Assembly (NCBI GenBank): GCA_964568855.1
Contig: CAZMSD010000016.1
Location: 13,560 to 77,559 of the forward strand
Direction: 5' to 3'
Length of the DNA: 64,000 bases
Source of the DNA: CAZMSD01 sp964568855
GTDB taxonomy: Bacteria; CAIWAD01
Both the position numbers and the translations under genes were made by a program. Below are positions 9,207 to 18,421 of this stretch, in pieces (within the stretch, counting starts at the first letter, position 1; every line of letters begins with the position of its first letter). Under the pieces are notes generated by a model. That model worked only from the letters and a program-made list of their open reading frames with translations. It had not been told where the DNA came from and searched no databases.

Positions 9207-10177
9207 AGAGGCGCAGCTTGCACTACCATAATACGCGGCTCCTGCTGCTGCCATTTATACTGGGGATCCTGGTTAACGCCTGCATGGCGGAAGCGCCCGG
9301 CGCCAGCCTGGAGGAACGGGTCAGGGAGCAGTACCGGACGCTGCGCATGGGCGTCTTCTCCATTTATTATCACCCCGCCGACCAGGCATACGCCATGACC
9401 GCGGCTTCCGCGCTGGAGACGGCCCGCCGTCGCATCGCCGAGAACCTGGGTCTGCGTGACTTCCGCAACAGCCGGGTGGTGATCGCCTGGGACGCCCGCC
9501 ATTTCCAGGAGCTCGCCGGCGCCGGCTTTCCTCACTGGGGAGCGGCCTGCGCCAACAGCGAGCGGCGCCTGATCGTGATGAAAAGCCCCCGCTGGAGCAA
9601 TGTGGACCGGGACCCCGGGGAGACCATCCGGCATGAAATGGCTCACCTTGGAACGGGGATCCTGACCCGGGGAAACTGGATTCCGGTCTGGCTTTCCGAG
9701 GGTATCGCGGTGGTGGAATCCGGAATGCCGCGCGGACTGGCCACCGGTTCCTCGCCGAAGATGTCGCTCTCCAAGGCGCTAAGCAGCGGCGGCCTGATCG
9801 CTCTCGGGGAGCTCGAAAGCCTCCATGGCTACGGAGACATGCGGGCGGACCTTGCCTACACTGAAGCGGAAAGCGCAGTGCGCTTCTTCCTGGAGCGCCA
9901 TGGCCGCGTGGCACTGATTCAGCTTCTGACCCACGTCGGGAGGGGCGTGGATTTCGCCGAAGCCTTCGATCGGGTGAGCGGCGGCGCATATTATCGTTTC
10001 GAAGATGAATGGGTGGAGTGGCTGAAGAAGAACTTCGGCAGTTATTTTCTCCTGGATGTGAGCAGCTGGATCTGGATCCTGATCGTGTTGCTGCTAGTGG
10101 CGGGCTGGGTGGCGCGGAGGTTCCGCACTCGCAGAATCCTGGCCACCTGGGACGCGGAGCAGGATGACGAATTATAG
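9203..10177 (+). CDS. Membrane-anchored zinc metalloprotease-like protein (peptidase MA-like)
   Basis: A 324-residue exported protein with an N-terminal hydrophobic segment ending in a lipobox-like VNAC. The gluzincin signature RHEMAH is followed about 20 residues later by WLSEGIAVVE, giving two His and a downstream Glu as zinc ligands, as in peptidase MA-like and related M48/M1-like families. A C-terminal transmembrane helix (SSWIWILIVLLLVAGWV) is followed by a basic tail, so the catalytic part should sit in the periplasm. The GTG start overlaps the priA stop as GTGA, with AGGGG just upstream, so translation is probably coupled to priA. The substrate is unknown. Confidence 0.8.
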   Translation: MKRRSLHYHNTRLLLLPFILGILVNACMAEAPGASLEERVREQYRTLRMGVFSIYYHPADQAYAMTAASALETARRRIAENLGLRDFRNSRVVIAWDARHFQELAGAGFPHWGAACANSERRLIVMKSPRWSNVDRDPGETIRHEMAHLGTGILTRGNWIPVWLSEGIAVVESGMPRGLATGSSPKMSLSKALSSGGLIALGELESLHGYGDMRADLAYTEAESAVRFFLERHGRVALIQLLTHVGRGVDFAEAFDRVSGGAYYRFEDEWVEWLKKNFGSYFLLDVSSWIWILIVLLLVAGWVARRFRTRRILATWDAEQDDEL

Positions 10178-10254
10178 TCGGAGATCCTGGAACTAAGTCT
10201 CGATTTTCAGCTTTGGGAATGATTCGTGTAGTTTTAAGAAAGCGCATTTTTCTC

Positions 10255-10284
10255 TTGCACTTCTGCTTTGGCCCTCGTAGATTA
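10255..10284 (+). promoter_or_regulatory. Possible promoter for the secreted protein at 10417
   Basis: In the 239-bp gap after the metalloprotease gene, TTGCAC and TAGATT are separated by 18 bases, a plausible -35/-10 pair. The inferred leader is about 125 bases. This is weak evidence from consensus matching only; the rest of the gap shows nothing else. Confidence 0.3.
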
Positions 10285-10416
10285 GGGCCGAATTAGCAAT
10301 CAACCCACCTATCTCAACTCACAGTTTCGTCTGCAAGTGTCATTAGCACACTCTGGCCTATGACCGAACGTCTGGCCGTACGCTGGTGGTGTGCATAACG
10401 AAGGGGGACTTCTTCA

Positions 10417-11469
10417 ATGAAACGGTTCGCTACACTGCTTACTGTGTCGATCTCGATGGCGGCGATCGCTTTCGCAGATCATCCGATGGCGGATCCTGAT
10501 TATGGGAATGACGTGGGTTTTCCGTATCATCCGGGCGACTGGGTAAGCCAGACCCTTGATACGGACCTCGAGTGGCAGGAGTGCTTCTGCACGGACACTC
10601 CCACCTACGACGAGTTCAGCAACTGGCCCTTCGTCCCCGTGATCGTCGAAGCTTTCGACGTGTTGCGGATGACGGACGACCTGTCCACTGACGAATCCTC
10701 GTACATTCAGAATCCGAATCTGAAGTGCTGGGTGGACGGCAACGATCAGAGGGTCATCGACATGTCCTTCTACTTTGCCTGCCAGTCCACGGGCGAGGCT
10801 CTGGGTTACTACATCACCCCGGCGGCTCGTACGGACGAGATGGACAATCCCATGGACTTCACCGGCCTGGCCTTCATCATCGAGCGCGACCCGATGACCG
10901 AGTTCACCACGATTTCGGTCTACGATGCGCCCGGAAACCTGGTTGCCTCGCAGTACCTGCCCGTCTTCGACAGCAACTTCCATCTGCTGCGCGTCCGTTA
11001 CTACGACGGTACGGTGCGGGTGAGCATCTACGAGTACCTGACGGATGTGGAAATCATTCCCATCACGGCCGTGACGCCCATCGGCGACTGCGGTTACTTC
11101 GGCTTCGGAGGCTTCGGCGGCGAAGGCGCCTACCAGTACATCGACGACGTCTGCCTGGCCATCACGGACGACACCTGGGAGACGGTCGACGCCGAGGATG
11201 TGCCGGTGGCCTTCGATCTGGGGCAGAACTATCCGAATCCGTTCAACCCGGCGACCACGATCGACTTCACCGTTCCCGAGACCGGCTACGCCACCCTCAA
11301 GGTCTACAACCTGGCCGGCGAAGAGGTGAACACCCTGGTGGACGGAATGGTCGAGCGCGGCCTCAACAGCATCTCCTTCGATGCGGGCGCCCTGAGTACC
11401 GGTGTCTACTTCTACACGCTGGAAAGCGCCGGTCTGCTGAGCACCAAGAAGATGGTGCTGGTCAAGTAA
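10417..11469 (+). CDS. Secreted protein with T9SS-type C-terminal tail
   Basis: A 350-residue protein with a signal peptide (MKRFATLLTVSISMAAIAFA) and a body I do not recognise, containing a Cys-rich patch (WQECFCTD) and a jelly-roll-like beta region around residues 130-245. The last 85 residues form the FlgD-like T9SS sorting tail: NYPNPFNPATTIDF, then YATLKVYNLAGEEV, ending KKMVLVK. In Bacteroidetes-type systems such tails direct export through the outer membrane and are often cleaved. The start has a GAAGGGGGAC site. The next gene is a decayed tandem duplicate of this one. The function of the body is unknown; a surface or carbohydrate-binding role is only inferred from the fold-like pattern. 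Confidence 0.85.
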   Translation: MKRFATLLTVSISMAAIAFADHPMADPDYGNDVGFPYHPGDWVSQTLDTDLEWQECFCTDTPTYDEFSNWPFVPVIVEAFDVLRMTDDLSTDESSYIQNPNLKCWVDGNDQRVIDMSFYFACQSTGEALGYYITPAARTDEMDNPMDFTGLAFIIERDPMTEFTTISVYDAPGNLVASQYLPVFDSNFHLLRVRYYDGTVRVSIYEYLTDVEIIPITAVTPIGDCGYFGFGGFGGEGAYQYIDDVCLAITDDTWETVDAEDVPVAFDLGQNYPNPFNPATTIDFTVPETGYATLKVYNLAGEEVNTLVDGMVERGLNSISFDAGALSTGVYFYTLESAGLLSTKKMVLVK

Positions 11470-11477
11470 AGCCTGAC

Positions 11478-11505
11478 GGGTCCCGCCGTTTCGGCGGCGG
11501 GACCC
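11478..11505 (+). terminator. Stem-loop after the secreted protein gene
   Basis: GGGTCCCGCCG pairs perfectly with CGGCGGGACCC around a six-base loop, nine bases after the stop codon. There is no strong T run, so rho-independent termination is likely but not certain. Confidence 0.6.
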
Positions 11506-11601
11506 ATAACCCGGCGTATTCCGGGGACAGAGGTCCGGCTTTCGGTCCTTCCTCCTGCGGGCGCCACCAAAAAGCTCTCATCCCCGACCCATATACACCT
11601 T

Positions 11602-11638
11602 GCCCGGTTCCGACAGCCAGGAGCCGGGCCTCTTATTT
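11602..11638 (+). terminator. Second stem-loop with T-rich tail
   Basis: GCCCGGTTC pairs with GAGCCGGGC (one G-T pair), followed by CTCTTATTTT. It lies in the 231-bp gap before the pseudogene and would insulate it from the upstream gene. The remaining gap sequence shows nothing else. Confidence 0.6.
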
Positions 11639-11700
11639 TGCATAGACGTAAAACCGTATGAGTGGATTCTGAAAGTTGATAAGCCGGAGGGAGCTCAGTG

Positions 11701-12581
11701 ATGAAAGGGCTCGCATTTCAGTTGGTCATGGCGGTCTTCTTAACGACGGCAACCTTCGTGGACCATCCGATGATGGATCCGGATTACGGTACAGAAGAGG
11801 GGTTGCCGTACCATCCCGGCCGCTGGGTGTGGCAGTCCCTGAATGTTGATTAAGAATGGCAGGAGTGCTTCTGCACGGAAAGCCCTACCTACGAAATGTT
11901 CAGTAATTGGACCCTCACTCCGGAAATCGTAGACGTAATCAATCCTGTGCACATGGAATTAATCGAGGCGCTACGAATCCACTCCGCGAGAGAGCGAGAT
12001 GGCCGATCCCATGGACTTCACCGGCCTGGCTTTCATTATCGAACCCGATCAGCAGACTGGTAACAACAAGGTTTCGGTTTACGATGACCCCGGCAACCTT
12101 GTGACGTGGCAATGGTTACCGGAATTCCACGATGGCTTCCAGATACTGCACCCAACACATGGTGATTCCCTGGACAGAAGTCGATCCTCTCGGCTGTAGC
12201 GGCTACATCGGAGTCGGGGCCTTCGGCGGAACAAACGGCCGCATTTACCTTGATGATCTTGTTTGGGCAGTTCATGACGAGATCCCAGGCGTCCCGGCCA
12301 ATACCGAAGATCTGCCGCTGACCTTCGATCTGCGGCAGAACTACCCGAATCCCTTCAATCCGACCACCACCATCGACTTCACCATTCCCGAGACCGGCTA
12401 CGCCACGCTGAAGGTCTACAACCTGGCCGGCGAAGTGGTGAGCACGCTTGTGGACGGAATGGTTGAGCGCGGCCTCAACAGCATCTCCTTCGATGCTGGC
12501 GCGCTGAGTTCCGGGGTCCACTTCTACACGCTGGAGTGCGCCGGCCTGCTGAGCACCAGGAAAATGGTGCTGGTCAAGTGA
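11701..12581 (+). pseudogene. Decayed tandem duplicate of the T9SS-tailed gene at 10417
   Basis: The start is intact, with a strong GGAGGGAG site and a leader, and the frame parallels the upstream gene (DHPMMDPDYG, YHPGRWVWQSLN). At about 11851 a TAA replaces the Leu codon of the parent's DLEWQECFC. After TYEMFSNW a block of roughly 75-90 codons is missing, and the frame shifts before the match resumes at MDFTGLAFIIE. A further frameshift lies near 12150-12170. The final 150 codons, including the whole T9SS tail (NYPNPFNPTTTIDF to RKMVLVK), are open and highly similar to the parent. An internal start could make only a tail fragment. I interpret it as a tandem duplication followed by decay. 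Confidence 0.8.
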
Positions 12582-12654
12582 ATCACGGGCGAGGCAGCGG
12601 CCAATCCACGGATACCAGCTTGACAAACGTCGACGTATCACACACCAAAATAAG

Positions 12655-12684
12655 GCCCCCGGTGTGACACGTCACATCGGGGGC
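12655..12684. terminator. Bidirectional terminator containing a GTGACAC word
   Basis: A 14-base stem (GCCCCCGGTGTGAC with GTCACATCGGGGGC, one G-T wobble) and a two-base loop lie between the convergent pseudogene and the minus-strand gene ending at 12748. The stem includes GTGACAC, a relative of the repeated GTGATAC word. A GTATCAC copy lies 20 bases before the stem. This resembles Neisseria-type arrangements where uptake words sit in terminator hairpins. Confidence 0.65.
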
Positions 12685-12747
12685 GTGGATTCCAGATATG
12701 CGAGACCTCAGGCAAGCCACTGAGGGCTTGACAAGGGCCGCTCCATA

Positions 12748-13575
12748 TCACTTGATCAAAGTCATCTTCCTGCTGATGGCCCGGTCTTCGGCCTGCAGCG
12801 TGTAGACGTAGATGCCGCTGGCCAGTTCACCGGCGTCGAAGCTGAGGCTGTGCTCGCCGCGTTCCATTAAACCATCCGCCAGAGTGGCTACGCGCTCGCC
12901 GGCCAGGTTGTAGATGACCAGGCTGGCATGACCCATCTTAGTCAGACTGAAGTCGATCGACGTGGAGGGATTGAAGGGATTGGGATGGTTTTGTGCCAGT
13001 TCGAAGCCGGACGCGAGCTCTTCCGCTTCCACCACAACACCGCAGATATCAAGGATGTAGGCGGCCGAGTTCAGCCACAGACTCCAGCAGTCGTGCGGCC
13101 CGGGGTAGTAGAAACCGGCCGGAACACAGGTGGCCAGCACGGTGCCGAGGTCATGGGCGTATTCAGCGGCGGTGGGGTCCTGGTTTTCACTGACAAGGAT
13201 CACATTCGCGCCGACCGGCAGGTCGAAGAGCGTCTCGTGGTTGGCATAGTTGCCGACGATGGGATCCGCTAAACCGGCCACGATCGGATGTCCGGGATCC
13301 ACCTGTAAATTGTTGTAGGTATATCCAACACTCCAGAGCATCGCATATGCGCCTCCGGGGAGGTTCACAGGCGTGTCGAAGATTTGAGCGCCCCCGTTGA
13401 ACCACAGGGTGCCGCCGCCGGACACGTAGGCGGCAACGCTACCCGCAGCATTGTCGAGCTGCGTGTAGACAAAAGGATCAATACAATCTTGAATATCGAT
13501 GATGACCGCGCAATACGGATCGAGGGAGTGGGCTGCCAGGTCCGCTGGCGGGATCACGGTCACCTGAGCCCCCAT
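12748..13575 (-). CDS. GAT-like domain plus T9SS tail: 3' part of a frameshifted gene
   Basis: The 275 residues counted from the first ATG contain an alpha/beta domain resembling the class I glutamine-amidotransferase-like fold (PYCAVIIDIQDC, VSGGGTLWFNGG, HPIVAGLADP), without an obvious catalytic Cys-His-Glu set. A T9SS tail follows (NHPNPFNPSTSIDF to RKMTLIK). The frame stays open upstream of this ATG as ENVLLVLGGDAYGADLAAEL, which is clearly the first strand and helix of the same domain. There is no signal peptide. It therefore reads as the downstream half of the gene at 13578-15065, separated by a one-base shift at the run of four C at 13649-13652. If restored, the product would be about 770 residues. 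Confidence 0.7.
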   Translation of the reverse strand: MGAQVTVIPPADLAAHSLDPYCAVIIDIQDCIDPFVYTQLDNAAGSVAAYVSGGGTLWFNGGAQIFDTPVNLPGGAYAMLWSVGYTYNNLQVDPGHPIVAGLADPIVGNYANHETLFDLPVGANVILVSENQDPTAAEYAHDLGTVLATCVPAGFYYPGPHDCWSLWLNSAAYILDICGVVVEAEELASGFELAQNHPNPFNPSTSIDFSLTKMGHASLVIYNLAGERVATLADGLMERGEHSLSFDAGELASGIYVYTLQAEDRAISRKMTLIK

Positions 13576-13577
13576 GT

Positions 13578-15065
13578 TTACCAGCTCTGCGGCAAGATCC
13601 GCTCCATAGGCATCACCGCCGAGTACCAGCAGAACATTCTCAACTGGTCCCCGCCGCGCCAGTACTCCACGCTGCCGTCAAGCCAGCGCACGCGGATCTC
13701 CTGGATCTCGTCCCGGCCGCCAAGTCCAAGGTGCACCGGGTGCATGTTCATCGACTGGTCCGAGGATGTGGTTTCCACCTGTCGCACACCGCCGGCGGAT
13801 CCGTCGCGGAAGAAGACCTGCACCTGTGTTCCGCCCGGGGTGCGGGAGCAGGTGGTCCCGTTGCCCGCCAGGTCCAGCACCAGCCAGTGGTTCTGCAGGC
13901 CTTGCTCGTCCAGGTCGTTGCGGTAGACGTAGACGCCGGCGGTGCCGTTGTTCGCGCCGGAATAGAAGAAGAAATCCAGATCGCCGTCCCGGTCGTAATC
14001 CGCGAAGGCCTGGCCTGCCAGGTCGCGGAAATTCCCGCCCGTGTCGAATCCCAGCTCCTCGGCCACTTCGCTGAAGTGTCCCGGATTCTCCGGAGCGTCG
14101 TTGCGGTAGAGGTAGTCCACGAAACCCTCGTGGCCGTACCACTGGGTAAGCAAAAGGTCCAGGTCGGCCCAGGCCGCGTCGTGCCACTGTTTCTCCGGAC
14201 CGTAGGTGGGCAGGCCGGAGCCCTCGGTGACGTTGCTGAAGCCGCCGTCCCCATCGTTGTGATACAGGGCCGCCCAGCCGTGGATGTTGGCCACGCAGAG
14301 GTCCAGCAGGCCGTCGTTGCGCCAGAGCATATTGTGCCAGGACTCGTTCCAGGAAATGCCGTAGGCGGGCACGAAAATGTCCAGGTCGAAGTCGTTGTCG
14401 TAGTCCGCGGCCACGCAGCCCCGCGTGGGACGCCGGTAGAGGGGCAGCTGCAACTGCGTGATCCACGTGGACGCCTCGTTCTGCCATTGGCCCTCGTCGT
14501 CCATGACGAAGTACTGGTCCGTGCCGATGGCGTAGGGATCCCAGTTGCCGAACATGGCCGCGTAGATCTCGCAGTCCCCGTCCCCGTCGCCGTCCAGAAA
14601 CACGGGCTGGCCGGCGCGCACGTATTCCAGGAAGGTCCAGATGATCTCGCCCTCGAACTGGAACTCGGGTGCGCCCTGGTTCTCGAAGTAGAAGCAGTGC
14701 TGGTCCGCGCCGGGCACCGTGATGTTGTGCGAGGCCAGCACCATGTCCATGTCGCCGTCGTTGTCCGCGTCGGCGAAGCTGGCGCGATGCTCGCCGGAGT
14801 AGTTGAGCACGCCGGAGATATCAGATGCGTCACGCGTTGAGAAACTGCCGTCCCCTTCGTTCAGGTAGATGTACCACGGACTGAGGTAGAGGTCGGGCCA
14901 GCCGTCGGCGTTGATGTCCGGCAGCGCCACCGTGACCGCGCCGGGCACCTGTCCGGGCGGCAGGCCCAGGGCTTCCTCGGTCACGTCGGTGAAGACGGCG
15001 AGGGCGGCCTGTGCGAGACAGAGCGGCAGCAGAAGGATTGCTGGGGGTCGAGGGAAGATTCGCAT
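13578..15065 (-). CDS. Secreted FG-GAP/VCBS repeat protein with ASPIC/UnbV-like domain, 5' part of a frameshifted gene
   Basis: The 495-residue product begins with a signal peptide (MRIFPRPPAILLLPLCLAQAALA). Calcium-binding-like FG-GAP/VCBS repeats follow, with DxDxDG-type loops (DINADGWPDLYLS, DADNDGDMDMVLA, DYDRDGDLDFFFY) expected to form a beta-propeller. Its end matches an ASPIC/UnbV-type domain (MHPVHLGLGGRDEIQEIRV). The last 25 residues (from LRMFCWYS on) look like out-of-frame translation. One base earlier the sequence continues sensibly into the 12748-13575 frame. The ATG at 15065 starts the signal peptide; the longer upstream frame is Arg/Ser-rich and unlikely. It could be a natural frameshift mutation or an assembly error. 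Confidence 0.75.
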   Translation of the reverse strand: MRIFPRPPAILLLPLCLAQAALAVFTDVTEEALGLPPGQVPGAVTVALPDINADGWPDLYLSPWYIYLNEGDGSFSTRDASDISGVLNYSGEHRASFADADNDGDMDMVLASHNITVPGADQHCFYFENQGAPEFQFEGEIIWTFLEYVRAGQPVFLDGDGDGDCEIYAAMFGNWDPYAIGTDQYFVMDDEGQWQNEASTWITQLQLPLYRRPTRGCVAADYDNDFDLDIFVPAYGISWNESWHNMLWRNDGLLDLCVANIHGWAALYHNDGDGGFSNVTEGSGLPTYGPEKQWHDAAWADLDLLLTQWYGHEGFVDYLYRNDAPENPGHFSEVAEELGFDTGGNFRDLAGQAFADYDRDGDLDFFFYSGANNGTAGVYVYRNDLDEQGLQNHWLVLDLAGNGTTCSRTPGGTQVQVFFRDGSAGGVRQVETTSSDQSMNMHPVHLGLGGRDEIQEIRVRWLDGSVEYWRGGDQLRMFCWYSAVMPMERILPQSW

Positions 15066-15217
15066 TTCGATACCTGCAAGGCTGTGTGATTTTCGCGCAT
15101 CGCCGGAGCGAGATCTCGTTGATCCTCTCGCCGGCAACGATCGATCACAGGTAGTCTATCGATGACGTTATGGCGAGTTATACTCCTCGAAGTTGAGGAA
15201 GCGCGGCGCTCCGTGTC

Positions 15218-18200
15218 TCACTTGACCAGGAACAGCTTCCGGCAATCCATCCGGCCCAATCCTTCCAGGCGCAGGATGTAGACGCCGCTGGCCAGCGACT
15301 CGGCGTGCCAGGCCACCTCGTGCACTCCCGCGTGCAGCGGACCCTCCAATAGCAGGGCCGTCCGACGTCCCAGGACGTCGTACACAGCCAGGCGCAGATC
15401 GCCCGGCCGGGGCAGTGCGAAGCGGATCCGGATCACGGGATTGAAAGGATTGGGATACACATCGAGCAGACCGAAGTCCAGGGGCCGCGTCATATCATGT
15501 TCGCCGAAGCGTGGATCACCCGGAGTTTCGGGAGACAGTCCGGTCCAGAAAGGATCCAGCAGACCGAGGCAGTAGTCGAAGAACTCCTCCCGGCTGCTGG
15601 TGCCGCCCAGCCCCGACAGCGCCTCCATGCCGAAACCGAAGATAAGCGTATTGCCGCCCTCATCGAATTCCGCGTGGAGCACGGCCGCCTCGTCCGAGTT
15701 CTGGTAATTCATCAGCGCCGTGCAGTCATCCATCGGAATGAAGGATGAAGGACTCTCCTGGTTTGCCGCGCCGCCCGAGCCGATCAGCAGCCCGCTGAGC
15801 GGTTCGAATACTGTTCCCGCCAGCCCTTCCACGGCGATACCGCCGGTGTCCTCCTGCGAGAGCTGCACGTGATACGTGTTCTCTAGATCGCCCGGCGACA
15901 GGCCGTCCAGGGCGTCCTGGCCGGTCACCAGCACGCCGTCCCCGGCAGCCCTGAAGGCCTCGATGAATTCGGCGTCCACGGCGTCCACCGCGCTGTCCGC
16001 GTCTCCAGTGAACCAGATCAGCAGCCGGTAGTCCTCCAGCAGCTCCCAGGGCGGACCGCCCGCCGCGTTCGCCGGGTCGTGGAAGGCGCCCAGGCTGTCC
16101 AGGTCGGCCCTAAAAAACGAACTGTAATCGGTTTCCGGGTCGTCGTTCACCAGCAGGATCGCCGGATCGCCCACGCGGATCCGGAAGGGCTGCGTCCAGT
16201 CTCCGTAGGGTTCGCAGCCGATTTCCAGCTGCAACTCGGCCCAACCCAGCTCAGTTTCCGCGTCCGCCTCGATCTGCACGTAGCCGAGAGGCAACTCGAG
16301 TTCTTCCATCCAGGATACCTCTTCCACGATGGGCCAGGTGCCGCTGAGCTCGAGATGAGGATCCAGGCTGGAGGGGGTGACACTCAGGTTCCGTGCCCAG
16401 CCGCCCTCGTTGCGTAATACAAGGCCTAAACCGCCGCTCTCCCCGGCGGCCAGGTTGCCGTTTCCGTCGCCGCCCTCGGAATCGTCCACCGACCAGGCGA
16501 CCACCCGCAGGTCGGTGGGACCGGGCGGATCCACGGATTCCTGCCGGCAGAGGATCCAGCGGTCCCGGTTGAACTCGAGCTCCTCGAAGGCGCCGGGCAG
16601 GTCCCAGCTCCAGTGGCCGGAGGGCTGGTCCACCAGGATTTCCGTCTCGAGCACCGTTTCGCTGCTCAGGACACGCAGGGGGACGGGCATAGCGAACGCG
16701 TCCAGCACCTGGTGGCTCTGGTTGACGCTGAGGTGCACGGTGCAGCTGTCCGGTCCGTCGGAGAACTCGGTCAGCACTTCGTACTCGGGGTAGCCCCCGC
16801 TGAAGATCCACTGCTCGAAGAACCACTCGAGATCCAGGCCGGATGCTTCCTCCATCACGGTCTGGTAGTCCCAGGTGTCCACCGTGCCGTAGGCGAAGTC
16901 CTCGTACCACTGCAACTGCGCCGCCTCGAACTGGGCGTCCCCCAGCAGGTAGCGCAGCATGTGGATCACGGAAGCCCCCTTCTCGTACTGGCTGACGTTG
17001 AAGAGCTGGCTCAGCGGGGGATCGTAGATCGGCAGGTATTCGATGTCCCAGCTCAGGTAATACTGCTGGATCGCGTCCAGGTACTCGAGAAAAGCCTGCC
17101 AGTCGCCGCCGGCCAGGTGCTGGTAATACAGGGCCTCGGCGTAGGTGGCCCAGCCTTCGTTGAGCCAGACGTGGCGGAAATCAACGGGCGTCAGGGCGTC
17201 GCCCCACCACATGTGACTCAGTTCGTGGGCGATCACCGACTCGTAGGCCAGGCCGCCGGCGACAATGGCGTGGCCGATGGTGGAGCAGGTCTGGTGCTCC
17301 ATGGCGCCCAGGCCGCCGTAGATTCCTGCTTCGCCCATGGAATAGGTCTCGAAGGGGTAATCCCCCCAGTAGCCGGTGAAGCAGTCGAACATCTGCCCCA
17401 CGCGCGAGAAGCAGAGCTGGGCCTCGTCCACGTGAGACGGATAGACCATCCAGGTGAAATCCAGGTCCTGCCAGGATTCCTCGAGCACAGCCAGGTCGCC
17501 GGCCACCACGCTCACCAGGTAGCTGCTCATGGGGAAGTCGTGTTCGTAGTGCCAGGTGTGCGTTCCATCGTCGTGCCCCTCGACGTGATCCAGCAGGCCG
17601 TTGGCCAGCACCGAATAGGCATCGTCCACTCGAGCACTGAGGTTCCAGAGCGCCTTGTCGAAGGGTTCGTCGTAACACGCGATCCAGTTGCGCGTGCCCC
17701 AGGGGTCGGAGGAGGTGTAGGCCATGTTGCCGCTGATGAACATGCCCAGGCCGTTGTCCGTCGGTGGCACGCCCCAGTAGTCGATCTCCAGGAAGGACGT
17801 GTCACCCGCGGCCGGTTCGTGCCCAGCAAGATCCACCAGTAACAGGTCCTGCTCGCGCTCGTGGGGCATCTCGATTCCGTCCACCTCCACGGTGCCGATG
17901 TCGAAATCCCGCAGGTGCAGATCCAGTTCGTCCAGGGTGTCCGCGAGGACGGCGAAGTGCATGACCACGCTTCCTTCCAGGGTGCCCTCGTCGTGCCGGA
18001 TGTACAGCCCCACGTCGTACTGCAGGGCGTCGTAGGCGTGTAGGGAGTCGGCGCGCGTGCGGTCGCGGAAGCCGCCGCCGGTCCAGTCGGCCGGTTCGCG
18101 CAGTTGTCCGGGCCGGTCTTCGACTCGCGGAAGTTCCTGCGTATCAAGTGCGCGGCCGCAGTAGCGGATGCCCGCGGCGCGATCGTCGAAACGTCCCCAT

Positions 18201-18421
18201 TCAAGGGCGGAGGGCAGTGTCACGTTTGTGTTGGCTGCGTGTGATACAGTTGAACAAACGAGGCTGAGAATCAGCGACGGGAGGAGAAGCTGAAACAGCC
18301 TTCCGGAACGACGCGTATTACAGCGGGTTATGCTGTTCGTGTAGATGTTGCTTGATTCGTCGGTTGAAGTCGTTCTGTAGCATCTGCGGGACTTGGCGGG
18401 AGATCTTGTACTGTCGTACAT
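15218..18421 (-). CDS. Secreted M1-family metallopeptidase with T9SS tail
   Basis: A zinc aminopeptidase-like protein of 1067 residues from the chosen start. The M1 signature is complete: HELSHMWWGD near residue 397 and NEGWATY near 422 supply zinc ligands, and SQYEKGA supplies the likely catalytic Tyr. The exopeptidase motif reads GAMEH in place of the usual GAMEN. After the catalytic region come Ig-like strands, a GAT-like alpha/beta domain (ILLVNDDPETDYSS, VLVTGQDALDG) and a T9SS tail (VYPNPFNPVIRIRF to CRKLFLVK). The hydrophobic export signal (LFQLLLPSLILSLVCSTVSHA) starts about 38 residues in, so the true start may be later; GGAGAG precedes the ATG at 18421. It probably degrades peptides outside the cell. 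Confidence 0.88.
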   Translation of the reverse strand: MYDSTRSPAKSRRCYRTTSTDESSNIYTNSITRCNTRRSGRLFQLLLPSLILSLVCSTVSHAANTNVTLPSALEWGRFDDRAAGIRYCGRALDTQELPRVEDRPGQLREPADWTGGGFRDRTRADSLHAYDALQYDVGLYIRHDEGTLEGSVVMHFAVLADTLDELDLHLRDFDIGTVEVDGIEMPHEREQDLLLVDLAGHEPAAGDTSFLEIDYWGVPPTDNGLGMFISGNMAYTSSDPWGTRNWIACYDEPFDKALWNLSARVDDAYSVLANGLLDHVEGHDDGTHTWHYEHDFPMSSYLVSVVAGDLAVLEESWQDLDFTWMVYPSHVDEAQLCFSRVGQMFDCFTGYWGDYPFETYSMGEAGIYGGLGAMEHQTCSTIGHAIVAGGLAYESVIAHELSHMWWGDALTPVDFRHVWLNEGWATYAEALYYQHLAGGDWQAFLEYLDAIQQYYLSWDIEYLPIYDPPLSQLFNVSQYEKGASVIHMLRYLLGDAQFEAAQLQWYEDFAYGTVDTWDYQTVMEEASGLDLEWFFEQWIFSGGYPEYEVLTEFSDGPDSCTVHLSVNQSHQVLDAFAMPVPLRVLSSETVLETEILVDQPSGHWSWDLPGAFEELEFNRDRWILCRQESVDPPGPTDLRVVAWSVDDSEGGDGNGNLAAGESGGLGLVLRNEGGWARNLSVTPSSLDPHLELSGTWPIVEEVSWMEELELPLGYVQIEADAETELGWAELQLEIGCEPYGDWTQPFRIRVGDPAILLVNDDPETDYSSFFRADLDSLGAFHDPANAAGGPPWELLEDYRLLIWFTGDADSAVDAVDAEFIEAFRAAGDGVLVTGQDALDGLSPGDLENTYHVQLSQEDTGGIAVEGLAGTVFEPLSGLLIGSGGAANQESPSSFIPMDDCTALMNYQNSDEAAVLHAEFDEGGNTLIFGFGMEALSGLGGTSSREEFFDYCLGLLDPFWTGLSPETPGDPRFGEHDMTRPLDFGLLDVYPNPFNPVIRIRFALPRPGDLRLAVYDVLGRRTALLLEGPLHAGVHEVAWHAESLASGVYILRLEGLGRMDCRKLFLVK

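Noticed and set aside
13649..13652. Programmed -1 frameshifting to join the two gene halves
   Set aside because: The site lacks a classic X XXY YYZ slippery heptamer and no clear downstream pseudoknot was seen; mutation or sequencing error is simpler.
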